64,000 bases of DNA. Origin: Hysterangium stoloniferum. Lineage: Eukaryota > Basidiomycota > Agaricomycetes > Hysterangiales > Hysterangiaceae. The notes under the pieces were generated by a model, which made no database searches, was not told the origin of the DNA, and saw only the letters and a list, made by a program, of their open reading frames with translations. Location: positions 26,063 through 90,062 of the forward strand of contig WHVD01000252.1 of assembly GCA_015178975.1 (NCBI GenBank). Reading direction: 5' to 3'. Of the stretch, positions 40,801 to 55,800 are shown one piece after another. The number at the start of each line of letters is the position of its first letter. Within the stretch, counting starts at the first letter, position 1. The position numbers were made by a program, and so were the translations under genes.

Positions 40801-43800
40801 CGGCCCTTCTCTGAATACCTTTCTGCCTTCAATATGGTCATCCGCTTCTGTCCCGGCCGCCTTGGTGGAAAACCTGACGCTATGACTAGACGATGGGACG
40901 TCTATCCTAAAGAGGGGAGTAGCGACTACGCCACAGTTAATCTGGATAATTTCAAGCCTATGTTTTCATCCGAACAATTGTCCGAGTTAATCCGAGCTAC
41001 TTACCTTATACATCCAGTCATGCGCAGTGTTATCCTTATGGACACCGAAAATTACATCAAGATATACTATCGGCAATTCCATTAGACCCAGTCACCAAAG
41101 CACACCTCAATAACCCACCCGACCCCAATCATTCCTGATGGTCACTCAACCCGCAAGGTTTCATTAAACTTGACAATTGCATATATGTTCTGGACTCCGA
41201 CACTCTCCGACTTCGAGTTTTACAGCATAAAACATGACCACCAGTTCTCGGGACATTTCAGTATCAATTTACCATCGGACCTATCCGAAGAGAAAATACA
41301 TGGCCCGGTCTCCGAGATTTTGTGAAGCATTATTGTAAATCATGCACCAACTGTGCACATTCCAAATCAAGACGTCACAAACCATATGGCCTACTCAAAC
41401 AATACCGGAAAAACCCTGGAATTCAATGTTAATGGATTTCATCGAACACCTACCGGCATCCAACAGCCATACCACAATTCTCGTTGTTGTGGATCGGCTT
41501 ACCAAGCAAAGTATTTTCATTCCAACTTATGATACAGTAACATCCATACAGTTGGCCGAATTGTTCGTCACTTATGTATTCTCCAAGCATGGCATTTCCG
41601 TTGCATGTCACTTCTGATTGCGGATCTGAGTTCATCTCTCACTTTTTTAGGTCACTCGGAAAAGCACTTGACATGAAACTCCATTTCACTTCCGGCTACC
41701 ACCCGGAAAGCAACGGCCAAACCAAATGCACTAATCAAACATTGGAACAGTACATCCGAGTCTATTGCAACTATCAACAAGACAATTGGAAATCACTTCT
41801 ACCGCTTGCCGAATTCGCATATAACAACACCCCAAATGCTACTACCGGCATTTCACCTTTTTTCGCAAATAAAGGCTACAACCCAAACATCGCTATCCAT
41901 CTGGAACGCGATCTCACTTCAACCTGTGCTCAGGACTTTGTCACAAACCTCAATGAGCTACACCAAGAATTTCGAAAGAACATCACATCAGCCCATGAAC
42001 ATTACCAACACTCCACAGACAAAAATCGGCTGCTGCCCCCTGAACTCAAGATCGGTGACCGAGTATTTGTCAAAACCGAGTTCTTCCAAAAGCCGAGTTC
42101 TTCTGAATGACTAGGCCATCCAAAAAGCTCGCCAACAAGTACTTAGGACCTTTTTGAAATTATAGCACAAGCAGGCACGCTCTCTTGAACGTTTCAGCTC
42201 CCCGAGAATATGCGTGCAGTACACCTAGTACAACCTTCGCCTCCACCCATGGTTATTGATGGGGAACCCAAATTTGAGATATCGGAAATCCTAGATTCAA
42301 AGATGGATAATCACCGACGTACCTGCAAAATACTCTATTTGGTCAAGTGGACAGGTTACGAAGGTACCGATGAATAAGTATCCTGGATTCTTGCCACAGA
42401 ACTCGGAAACACATCGGACATTATCAAAGACTTCCATCAAGCATATCCGAACATATCCGGACCCCTATCATCTACAGCATCCCGACATTTTCTGACACCC
42501 ATATTTGTGTATCCTGTTCTCTTTTCCTTCACTTCCTCCTCGGCCCTCTCAGTGGCTGCCAGCAACTCGGCATTCCCTGTTTGCCCCCAGTTAACACTCC
42601 GGCCCCTCATAGGCAATTTCCAGTCCATTCGGACACCTTCCAGCCTTTCCGGCACCTTTCTGTCCTACTGGTTAGCATTTATTCTCGCACTGCCTTGCAC
42701 CCTCTGCATTTTGGCATCTTCGGACTTTCGTCACCCCTGTCCCCCTTGCCCTGTTTGTCTGCTCCCACATTTTCAGTGTGCTCGGATCCCTTGGAACTTC
42801 CGGACTCTGTCCCATACCTTTTCGGACTTTCAGACCTTATTGGATTTTTGGAATTTTTAGGTTTCCGGACCTTTTCGAGGTTTGAACTTACATTCAAGTA
42901 TCCAAATATGACCATGGCCTCGTCCTGACCTTCATCTCGATCTTGACTTTCCGAATCCTCTCCGAATCCTTTCTGAATCCATTCCGAACCTTTCCGAACC
43001 TTTTCCGAACCCTTTCCAGCACCTTGCCAAATCCCATCTCTTTCCGACCTTCCTGCTTTCATCTTATTCTTCAGCACTTTTTCGGCCTCCTTGGGATTTC
43101 GGCCAAATGGGGGGATACTGTTACGACCGTGTCGTAACCCATGTCGCAACCCGATGGTCTCCGAGAATACTACCATCTATCAATGTTCCAAGTTATTGAT
43201 CAAGTTATCATTTCGGCAACCTTCGGAACACCGACACTGACGTATACCTTCACGGCGATCAAACCTCGTTTACGCCCCTGTCAAAATATACTCTACCATC
43301 TGGTTATGCTTTGATACGTCCCCTTTCATTATGATGATCCGTTTTACTCTATGTTTCACATATGCCCATATATACCTGTAGCCCGTGGACTATTCCCTTT
43401 TCTCGTAATTCCGCTCTCGGCTAAATCTCGGCTTCCGATCTTATCATAACTTTCCGGTTCCTAGTCAAGCTTATTTGTCAATGCCGTTTTCCGCTCTTCC
43501 CTTAGTTAGTAGTTTCTAGACGCCGATAACCCATATATAAACCCGCTGTAATGTAACTACTAGACAATCAGAATATCAACTTAGAATATCAACTTAGATC
43601 AACTTAGATACCCTCTAATTTCCGACTCCATTATCTATTCACGACCACCACATTCCGACTCCATCCGATTTACGATTCAACCTACATTTACGACTTCAAC
43701 CTCTAATCTCCGACTCTCAGTCTCTGACTCTCAGTCTCCGACTCACAGTCTCCGACTCACAGTCTCCGACTCTCAGTCTCCGACTCTCAGTCTCCGACTC

Positions 43801-46800
43801 TCAGTCTCCGACTCTCAGTCTCCGACTCTCAGTCTCCGACTCTCAGTCTCCGACTCTCAGTCTCCGACTCTCAGTCCCCGACACTCTCAGTCTCTGACTG
43901 TCTCAGTCTCCGACTCTCAGTCTCCGACTCTCAGTCTCCGACTCTCAGTCTCCGACTCTCAGTCTCCGACTCTCAGTCTCCGACTCTCTCAGTCTCTGAC
44001 TCTCTCGGTCTCCGACTCTCTCGGTCTCCGACTCTCTCGGTCTCCGACTCTCTCGGTCTCCGACTCTCTCGGTCTCCGACTCTCTCGGTCTCCGACTCTC
44101 TCGGTCTCCGACTCTCTCGGTCTCCGACTCTCTCGGTCTCCGACTCTCTCGGTCTCCGACTCTCTCGGTCTCCGACTCTCTCGGTCTCCGACTCTCTCGG
44201 TCTCCGACTCTCTCGGTCTCCGACTCTCTCGGTCTCCGACTCTCTCGGTCTCCGACTCTCTCGGTCTCCGACTCTCTCAGTCTCTGACTCTCTCAGCCTC
44301 CGACTCTTGGTCTCCGACCCCTCAACCCAACCCTCAACTTATCCTTCAGTTTCCGATCGGTAGTTTACCGAGAGGTTTACTTGACAGGACTAGTTTTCGC
44401 CCGCCCGAAATTTAAGGACACCTGACGGTAACTTGCGAGGGCGCAGCACATAAGCTGAAGCCAAGTCCTTCCGTTCGGTCCCCGTCGGTCTGCCGACATC
44501 CGTCAGTTTCTGCTCTTAACAGAGTTTCAGAGAATTAGTCTGGGAGTTTCCAGGGATTAGTAATGGGAGTATCGGAATATTACCAGAGTACAGATGGACT
44601 TGGTGTTAAGGGTGCGTACACGGAGGTTTTCTGGAGAAACCTGTGGGAAATCCAGTAGGACTTGGCTTCAGCTTATAGGCTGCACCCTCACGAGATTGTG
44701 AGGTATCAGCATTATCTCATAATGTTCTCTTAATTTTCTTTGAATTACTTAATATTTTCTCGAATTTTTATTGTATTTTTTTACTATGTTTATTGTGAAA
44801 AATAGGCCTTATTCCTTTTAACTTCGCATAAATAATAGCATATATGGACTCATATTATGCTATTATTACTTAATTTATTTATTATAATTTTTAACTAATT
44901 ATTTATATTTTATTTACTTAGTTATTACTGCCCGGCACATTGCCTTGCTTGTATGTGTGCATTTGGGCATCACAAGATTCTCCCCAGTAATATTAGTATA
45001 TTTTCTGCTCTAAACTCCTCTTTGAATCACACACCACTCGCACTAGTCGGAGCCTACGGGCTCCGGTGCATCTATCTCTCTCAACTATCTCGACCCACGA
45101 TCCACGACCTCCAACTTATGACCCACAACCCCCGATTTACGACCTACGACCCACAAACCCCGCCCGGACTCCCCAGGACTCCCGTCCGCCTGTCTGAAAT
45201 TGGACAACATGATCTAGCGAGGGTGCAGCCTATAAGCTGAAGCCAAGTCCTACCGGATATTCCACGGGTTTCTCCGGAAACCCAGCCTGTGTGTGTATCC
45301 TAACAAGAAGCTTATCTAATCATTTTAAGGACAATAATAGCCTTAGTCTGATACACTTACTGCAAGCACCTACCACTTGCAGTATCTTGAATCTTTGTCA
45401 GCACTCTTGAACTTAGCTAATCATCTAAGTTCCCCCAGCCTCACAGCTACCCTTTAGGCTTATTAATTACATAATAAACCTAATAAGTATCTAAGTATCC
45501 TTACCGAAATTCCCTGCCAATACTAGATTATTCAAGGCCCAGCCCTAAGTTTATTGAATTAATCAAGTACAAGCACTCAAATAATCCAAAACAAATTATT
45601 TTCTCTATTAATAAATTATTTAACACTTTGTTAAATAACTATTAATAGTTACTAATAAGCATACGAGAATCCGAAGCTTTATATCAAGTCTCTGCTAAGT
45701 TACTGCACATATACTCAGCTTCTAGCCCCTATTCTCAAGGAATAGTTCTTTTATTTGCTAAAAGAGTCATATATTGTTCTTTTGAACCATTCAATAATCA
45801 AAATAAGCATTGATTTGAGTTGTTTAAGCTTCATAGTGTAGCTCATTAATCTATCAGTATTTAAACTACTGGACCTTTGCTTGTTTTATTGTTGAAGCTC
45901 TGTGACACTATAGCATATATTGAGCTATCTAAGAGAATCCCCTGAATACATTACAGAGATCATGTTGTCCAATTTCAAACAGGCGGACGGGAATCCCGGG
46001 GAGTCCAGGTGGGGTTCGTGGGTTGAGAGGTTGGGGAGTCAAGATAGATAAGTTGGAGGTTGAGTGATAGATGTGTCGGAGCCTGTGGGCTCCAACTAGT
46101 GAGAGTGGTGTGTGATTCAAAGAGGAGTTTAGAGCAGAAAATATACTAATATTACTGGGGAGAATCTAAGCTGATTTTCTGTATGTACAACATCTGCCAG
46201 ACTATATAGACTGTGCAATGAATAACATACCAAATCCAGTAATAATGAAAATGAAACTAACAAACATAAAATGAGATAAGTAAACACCAAACTTGGTGTT
46301 AGGAATGGGATGGAACGGAGCGTGTAATGTATTCAGGGGATTCTCTTAGATACAGTAGCTCAATATATGCTATAGTGTCACAGAGCTTTAACAATAAAAT
46401 AAGCAAAGGTCCAGTAATTTAAATACTGATAGATTAATGAGCTGGGCTATTAAGCTTAAACAACTCAAATCAATGCTTATTTTGATTATTGAATGGTTCA
46501 AAAGAACAATATATGACTCTTTTAGCAAATAAAAGAACTATTCCTTGAGAATAGGGGCTAGAAGCTGAGTATATGTGCAGTAACTTAGCAAAGACTTGAT
46601 ATAAAGCTTCGGATTCTTGTATGCTTATTAGTAACTATTAATAGTTATTTAACAAGGTGTTAAATAATTTATTAATAGAGAAAATAATTTGTTTTGGATT
46701 ATTTGAGTGCTTGTACTTGATTAATTCAATAAACTTAGGGCTGGGCCTTGAATAATCTAGTATTGGCAGGGAATTTCGGTAAGGATACTTAGATACTTAT

Positions 46801-49800
46801 TAGGTTTATTATGTAATTAATAAGCCTAAAGGGTAGCTGTGAGGCTGGGGGAACTTAGATGATTAGCTAAGTTCAAGAGTGCTGACAAAGATTCAAGATA
46901 CTGCAAGTGGTAGGTGCTTGCAGTAAGTATATCAGACTAAGGCTATTATTGTCCTTAGGATGATTAGATAAGCTTCTTGTTAGGATACACACACAGGCCG
47001 GGTTTCCGGAGAAACCCGTGGGATATCCGGTAGGACTTGGCTTCAGCTTATAGGCTGCACCCTTGCTAGATCATGTTGTCCAATTTCAGACAGGCGGACG
47101 GGAGTCCTGGGGAGTCCGGGTGGGGTTTGTGGGTCGTAGGTCGTAAGTCGGGGGTCGTGGGTCATAAGTTGGAGGTCGTGGATCGTGAGTCGAGATAGTT
47201 GAGAGAGATAGATGCGCCGGAGCCCATGGGCTCCGACTAGTGCGAGCGATGTGAATCAAGTAAGGTTTTAGAGCGGAAAATGTTATTAGATTACTGGGGG
47301 GAATCTAAGCTAATTTTCTGACTGGATTGTATGTACAACATCTGCCAGTTTATATAGACCATGGAGTGAATGACATACCAAATCCAGTAATGGCGAAATG
47401 AAACTAACAAAACATGAAACGGGAATAGTAAACACCAAATTGGTGTTAGGAACGGAACGGAACAGAGCGGAATCCAAATCGTGACAAAGCATAACCCATA
47501 ATGGGAAATGGAGCGGGAGCGGAGTCCTAAATCGTGACAGGTCATTTGACTAAAACGGGAACGGGGCTCGATTAGAGCGGTGACAGGATTCTAAGCTGGG
47601 TCCGGTGACTGATGCGTGGGACGAAGATGGACATAGACAGAGACGGAGTCCGGGGGAAGTCCAGTGACTGATATGTGTCATAATGAGGTTGAACGTAACT
47701 AGTCTTGACATAACGGAGTCCGGGCGGGAAATCCTATAAACAGATGATTGGTGCTTTTAGCGCGTGGGGGTGTACAGGTTAGTGCCCAGAGTCCAGTGGG
47801 ATTGTCCGGTCGTAACACTTCTGAGCTGTGCTGCAAATATGTGTGTGATAGATTGATTTTATTGGAAACTTGGCCCTCCTTATATACATTTTGATAACTA
47901 AATATTTAACCATTTATTTATTTTATGAGGTCATTATTTAGGTCATAATGACCTCATATTCTACTTATTTTTTACCCTTTATTTACCATGTGATTCCCCT
48001 CTCTGAGACAAGGGTTCCAACCTTTGGCTTGAACATGAAGGTTCAAGGCTGCGGTCTCAGGATGGAAGCAATTGATAAGTCGGCGGAATCAAATAATGAC
48101 TCAATTAAGTTGTTACAGTCACATTCATGACTGTATGATATCCCAAGGTCGGAGGCTTATCTAATAGGTCATGTGACTCCAAAAATATGCACATTGGAGC
48201 AAAACAATGTGCCAAAAAGCAATAACTAAGTAAATAAAATATAAATAATTAGTTAAAAATTATAATAAATTAACCAAGATATAATAGCATAATATGAGCT
48301 CATATATGATATCATTATGTGAATTTAAAAGGAACTAAGCCTTATATTTCACAATAGAATATAATAAAAATACAATAAATTCAAGAAAATATTAAATAAT
48401 TCAAAGAAAATTAAGAGAACTTTATGAGATAAAGCTGATACCTCACAGAGCAGAGTCTGAATCATGACAGGTCATAAACCCATAATGGGAATGGAGTGGG
48501 AGTGGAGTCTAAATCATGACAGGTCATTTGACTATAATGGGAATGGGGCTCAGTTAGAGGGATGATGGGTTTTCTGAGCAGGGTCTGGTGACTGATGGGT
48601 GGGACAGAGTCGGACATAGACAGGGACAGAGTCCAGTGGGTATTCTGGTGACTGATACATGAAGTAACGAAGTTGAATGTGGACAAGTCTGATGTATGGA
48701 GTCCAGTGGGAATTCCAGTAAACTGACAATTGCTGCATATAGGGTGTGGGTGCATATAAGTTAGTGCCCGGAGTCCAGTGGGAATTCCAGTCGTAACACT
48801 TGGCTTCAGCTTATGTGCTGTGCCCTTGTGCACTCATGTTAAGAACTGAAAACTGACTAATGTCAGTGGCCGACAGGGACCGATCAGAAGGACTTGGCTT
48901 CAGCTTATGTGCTGCGCCCTCGCAAATATCCGTAGGGTGTCCTTAGATTTCAGATGGGCGAAGACTAATCCTAAAGAGTTCCTTTCGGCGAGATACCGAT
49001 CGGGACTGAAGGACAAGTCGAGTGTCGGGCCAAGGGGTCGGGGCCAGGAGTGGGCGAGCGCATGTGAAGGCGGATGGGGGGATTCTTAGTATGAGACTGT
49101 TACGGATGTATGAGGGTATTCTGAGTCGATATTCTGATTGCCTAGTAACTACAACTACAGCGGGTTCATATACAAGTAACAGGCATCTAGGAAATACTAA
49201 TGGGGAGAAGGGTGGAAAACGGTATTAACAATAAGCTTGACTAGGAACGGGAAGTTTATGATTAGTTCGGAGGCCGATGATAACCGAGAGTGGAATTACG
49301 ATAAAAGGAAATAGTTCGAGGACTACAAATATAGATAGACATATGTGAAACATAGGATAGAACGGATCAACATAATGAAAGGGATGTATCAAAAGTTTAA
49401 CCAGACAATACAAGTATTTTGACATGGGCGTAAACAGAGTTTGATCATCATGAAAACATATGTCAGCTTTGGGGGCTGATGGTTTCTGAAGTGGTGACTT
49501 GAAAATGTTTAAGTGGTGATAACCTCGTGACCGATAGGGTTGCGACACAGTCGTAACAACTCACTCGGATGTCCATATTTCAGAGGATGAATATATGTCA
49601 GAATGTTTATGGATCCTCGGAATTTCTGGGAGTTCTGGATATCCGGAGTCCAGCGAGTTCTGAAGATTGAGTGTACAGAAAGACAGAAGAGATACAAACT
49701 AATTTGAGATTAAAACTAAAGAGTAAGTACATGACTATGGAAGACTATATAGATATTCCAATAATTGTACTACAAATCTAGAAGTATAATAAGACAGATT

Positions 49801-52800
49801 AGGATGAAGATTCTGAAATGGGAATACAACAAGAACAATAAACAAGTGAATGAATAACTGTTAACCTGTTAGTTACCAAATACAGAACAAGGATGAGGTT
49901 TGGAAGTATGGGAACTATGAATGTTCCATAGGCAGAAGTCAGGGTCAGATATTGAGGTGGATGTCAGAAAGTCAGATCAGAGACTTAAGGTGGAAAGTTG
50001 GATCAGAGATGGGAGTCTAAATGAGGGCAGAATACCAGAATGGGATTTGCCTTGAAGGGATGATGGTCAGGTTCCAGTGGATTCCAGATCTTGATACTGG
50101 TCCAGAAGATGGTTCAGACCCAGAGATAATATCCAGGAAATACTCCGAAGAGTTTCCAGGAACAGATCTTCACAAAGAGTGATGATAGGAATGAAGGAAG
50201 TCAGTCAGAAAACCTGTACTATATTATATTATTTACTGTATTATATAATCAATGAACTTCTCCGAGATTTTCTTTGACTTAATTATTTGTGAGCCTCTGT
50301 GTCCTATCTTTGCCTCACACTTTATCAACAGGATGAATTAATACTTCATCAAATGAGGCATCTGCATTTGATATTGTTGAATATTCTTTGATTATTTATT
50401 CAACTTTATTGAGTAAAATTTGATATGTGTCATTACCTAAGACTCCAGCCTACTGGTTATGAGCTATGTAAGTGTTGATCATTCTTACTTTAGATGTACT
50501 TCTTGTTTTGTTTCAAAATACTGGAGTACCCAGACAGTTTGTGCAAGGTTGCAACACATCAGTTGAAGCCAAGCTCCACTCACCTCTGGAACCACACCTC
50601 CCAGTTATGTACATACAGACCTCCTGGTTCCCCACCTAGTCCTCTCTGTCTCCTGACACCTTAACAGCACCCTGGCCTCCATCCTTGAGATGGTTTGCCA
50701 AGTTGGCATGTCATTTACATAATTAGAAAAGTATGGGCAAGATAATCCCTCATTTTCTGGTGCTACTTAGCAAGAGGCGGCATGAAAGTCTTGCTTGAAG
50801 CTAAGTCTAGGCATCTCCTAGCTAGATGAGTTGTTAAGTTAAGATTAAGTTGAGAACTGGAACTAAAATGGGGAAGGGAATGCAAGAGTGGGAGACTGGA
50901 AGGTCAATACATATGTACTTAACTGGCAGCTCCAGTTACTAAAACAAATGGAGCTTGGTTTCAATGTATGTGTTGCATCCTCACATGAAACTGTATTTTG
51001 AAACAAGCAAGAAGTACATAGTAAGATATAAATTGATACTTAGCTGTAAATTGGGAGTCTGGAGGGCTAAGGCCCGGAAGAGACAAGCTGCAGGTTGGCC
51101 AGAGACTAGTCTGTGCAAGGGCAACCTCAACACAGCCTGGATCCCATGTGACATGGTGGCATGATTTCCCTCACAGTATGAGGACTCTTGACTATGGTAC
51201 TAATGAAGTAGCTTTAATAGAGCAGTGTAGATATAAACCAGTGATATAACTAGGCTTTCAGATGAGGGATCTACTCCTCATCATGAACTAACTATATACT
51301 AGATTACATGGTCTGTGCACTGGTCTGTGCATTCCAAAGAATGCATACATATGGATCTAGGACACATGATCTATCTAATAATACTATCATGGAAGCTGTG
51401 AAATGGACAGATCCAAACAGTCACAAGGTGAGATATGATATCATAACTAATCATACATTATCATATTCTAACAGGAAAGTGACTAGAGTCAAAACAGGAG
51501 AAGGAGGAGTTGGGTCCCAGGTGGAATCTGGGCATGGATCTTAACAGGTACCTGCACATGTATTTTGGAATATAAATATTAGATCAAGCTTATTTGGATA
51601 TACCTATTACAGTGAGGGACAAAAGCATTCTCATGTTTTATCATTTATTAGGACTGGAAAGCCTGCCAGGTCCCAGACTCCATCCTACAAGCACTTCACT
51701 CTTTTTTACAGTACAACTCACCAACTGGGCTCTGTCTGGATATTCCAGAGCCTTAGATGCTTGAAGATCTTTGTCCTGATCCATGTTAAGATCTAAGCAA
51801 AATGGAGGAGGAGGACTCTAAGTTGGGGGGCCAATGCTATGAAATGAGCTAATTGGGGGGCTGACAATAGAGATTGTACTAGTTGGGAGGTCTAACTCTA
51901 TAAATGTAGTGGAGCTTGGCTTCAACTTATGTGTTGCACCCTCACATAAACTGTTAGGGTGCTCTAGTATTTCAAACAGGGTAGATAGTACAATAAAAAA
52001 TGAAGTACAATAAAAATGAAGATCAACACTTAGCTCAATCAACTGGTGGGCCGAAATACTAAGAGTTGTAAGGTAAGAGTTCTCAGCTTGCCAAAGAATG
52101 TCTTCAAGAGTGTTGAGAAGGGAGGAAAGGGAACTGAGAACTAGCAGAGGGTAATCTATGTATGTGTTGCACCTTTATACAAACTGTTAAGGTGCTCTGG
52201 TATTTCAAACAGAGCAGATAGTACATATGATACCTATGGACTGTGTCATATATTTTACAACTTTGTTTCTCTGTTAAAACCTTCAAGGGATATTAGTCAA
52301 ACAATAGAGGACTGGATCCTTTAACTTTGGCTCAAGAGTTTTTATAATGTCATTGTCCTGATAACATATAATTTATTGCTAGCTCTAAACTCTAGAATTA
52401 GCATATCTTAACCCTAAGTAGCTAGCTGGCATTGCCATAGTAATCCTGTGAAAACCAGCAGAGTCATAGATTACATACTAATCAGGTGTCTCTAACCCTT
52501 GTAGTACAGTATGTAATCTGCCTTGTCTCCTTGACTACATATTGAGGGAGATGACTCATTGACTCATTGTATCAATATGACTATGCAACAGTCATAATCC
52601 TGACTCTTAATCATAGCCACAGACTAGTCATATCAATAGGCTGTGAGTAGGGATGATCTATGACTCAGATACATAGTGTTAAGAACTGAAAACTGACTAA
52701 TGTCGGTAGGCCAACGGGGACCTATCGGAAGGACTTGGCTTCAGCTTATGTGCTGCGTGTTAGGATACACACACAGGCCGGGTTTCCGGAGAAACCCGCG

Positions 52801-55800
52801 GGATATCTGGTAGGACTTGGCTTCAGCTTATAGGCTGCGCCCTCGCTAGATCGTGTTGTCCAATTTCAAACGGACGGATGGGGATCCCGGGGAGCCCGGG
52901 CGGGGTTCGTGGGTCGTAGGTCGTAAGTCGGGGGTCATGGGTCGTAAGTCGGAGGTCATGGGTCGTGAGTCGAGTTGGTTGAGAGAGATAGATGCGCTGG
53001 AGCCCGTGGGCTCCGACTAGTGCGAGCGATGTGAATTAAGTAAGGTTTTTAGAGTGGAAAATGTTATTAGATTACTGGGGGGAATCTAAGCTAATTTTCT
53101 GACTGGATTGTATGTACAACATCTGCCAGTTTATATAGACCGTGGAATGCATGACATACCAAATCCAGTAATAATGAAACGAAACTAACAAAACATAAAA
53201 CGGGAATAGTAAACACCAAATTGGTGTTAGGAACGGGACGGAACGGAGCAGAGTCCGAATCGTGACAAAGCATAACCCATAACGGGAAACGGAGCGGGAG
53301 TGGAGTCCTAAATCGTGACAGGTCATTTGACTAAAATGGGAACAGGGCTCGATTAGAGCGGTGACGGGATTCTAAGTGGGGACCGGTGACTGATGCGTGG
53401 GACGAAGACGGACATAGACAGAGACGGAGTCCGGGGGAAGTCCGGTGACTGATATGTGTCATATTGAGGTCGAATGTAACGAGTCTTGATGTAATGGAGT
53501 CCGGGCGGGAAATCCTATAAACAGACGATTGGTGCTTGTAGCACGTGGGGGCGTACGGGTTAGTGCCCGGAGTCCAGCAGGATTGTCCGGTCGTAACACT
53601 GCGCCCTTGCAAATAATCTGTTGGGTGTCCTTAGATTTCTGGTGAATGAAGACTAGACCTAATGAGTACCTCTCAGCAGATCACCAATCGGGGCCGAAGG
53701 ATAAGTCGAGTGTCGGGCCAAGGGATCAGGGACTGAGAGTGGGTGAGCGCACATGAAGGCGGATAGTGGAATACTTAGTATGAGACTTCTAGAGGTATAA
53801 GAGGGTATTCTGAGTCGATATTCTGATTGCCTAGTAACTACAACTACAGCGGGTTCATATACAAGTATTCGGTGTCTAGAAAATACTAACTAGGAGAAGA
53901 GCGGAAAACGGTATTGACAAATAAGCTTGACTAGGAACGGGAAGGCCGTAAGATAACCGAGAGTGGGATTATGAAAAAAGGAAATAGTCTGAGGGTTACA
54001 AGTATATATAGGCATATGTGAAACATAGAGTAAAATGTATCATCATAATAAAAAGAGAATGTATCAAAGTATAACCAGATAATATGAGCATATTTTGACG
54101 GGGGCGTAAATGGAGTTTGATTGCCACATAAGCATTTGTCAGTGTCGGGAGACCGACAGTTTCTGATATGATGACTTGAAATGTCAATAGGTGGTGAATA
54201 ACCTCGGGGACTGTCAGGTTGCAACATGGTCGTAATACATAGTCATAGTTAATCAGATGACTCTGAATCCACCTATGATTCAAGTCAGTATGGGAAATAC
54301 TGATTGATTCTCCTAGTCACATTACTTAGTAAGCAGGATCCTGGACTAGTATAAATACAGGCTCAAATCATGTATTTACATTATCATTGTCAATATCACA
54401 TCACTTGCTCATTTAGCTACACTAGCCTACCAGGTCTGAGTACTCTCCTTGCCAATCTGTTGACTGTCTTGTTTCCTTGAATTGAGCTTTCTCCTCGGAA
54501 AAGGGACATGGGCATGTAGTTAAATAAAACTAATTGGATACTGAATTAATTGACAAAACCCCTATATACAGATTACTTTGAATTTGAATCTCCTTTCTCA
54601 AGCTATGCTATTTAACTCAAGTAAAAAGAGTTTACAAGTATGCTAAATAGTAATAATACATTACAGACTGAAGACAACACTTAGCTTACTTGACTGGGGG
54701 GCCAATATACCAAGAGTCATAAGGTAGAGAATCATGGCTTGCCAATGATGCTTAGAGGGTATTGGGGAGGGAGTATGTAAGTAGGCTGATGACTAAATGG
54801 GAGTAATTTAAGTTGATATTAGAACTGAGGAGTAGTAGTATACATGGGAGAACCTATATACAAAGGGGGAATGGATGAGCAGAGGGTTGATCAAGGAAGT
54901 GGGAAGCTGTGATGGGTCAAAGGAAGTACAGGAAAGGGTAGGGATCATACTAGAACTAAATACAATGTGGTAAAAGCATTCTAGAGGGTATGAGGTGGCA
55001 AATATTTTTTACAAGTAGAATGGGTGACAGAAGAGCATTGGGACAGAGACAGGATGGGATGACAAAGAGGGAAAACCATATTGACACAAGTGTCAGGGTG
55101 CCATGGGCAGTGATACCATGGTTGGGAGTACCAATGGCAGGATGCTGGAGGGTGGGGAGAGTAGAATGAGGTTGTAGGGGGCTGAATGACTGGGATCCTA
55201 ACAATGGTACTTGTTGTAAACAGATAAAGACTAAACAAATACAAATAGACCTTATGTAACCCAAAATACCCGGTGATTCCGAGCCCTAATGCTCGTAATC
55301 TCTCGCTGACTTAAATCCCAGAAAAGTCAACTTAAATTAAATGCAGTAAATGTTTGGAGACGAATCCGATCATCTGGGTATGTCTTAGCCCAAGCCCGCA
55401 TTCGCTAGTAAGCCAGAAATAGATGGTGCAGCTTGCTATTGTAGCTCATACTACTAGTAGTCTTCTTGTTTATGGGAAGGAAATCTGGCCAGTTTCTTGC
55501 AATGCATGTCAAATAATGTCTCAGGCGATTTCATTTACGATGTTTCCAACATAATACGTGTAGTATATAATTTCACTAACTTCGCTACTCAGATCGCCTA
55601 TGTAAGTGTCATGCCTTGTGGTCATAGTATTATTATTCGTGTAGTTGAAAGACTTTTAGTGTAGTGATCTCGCCTTCCACGATATTCGTCAATCTGCTCT
55701 TGCCCACGCCCTCCGAGGGAAGAAAGTGCTCGTAGTAATTGATCCAACAGTTAGTGCACAAAGTACGAGATAAATAAAATTACCTCCAAGTATATTATGC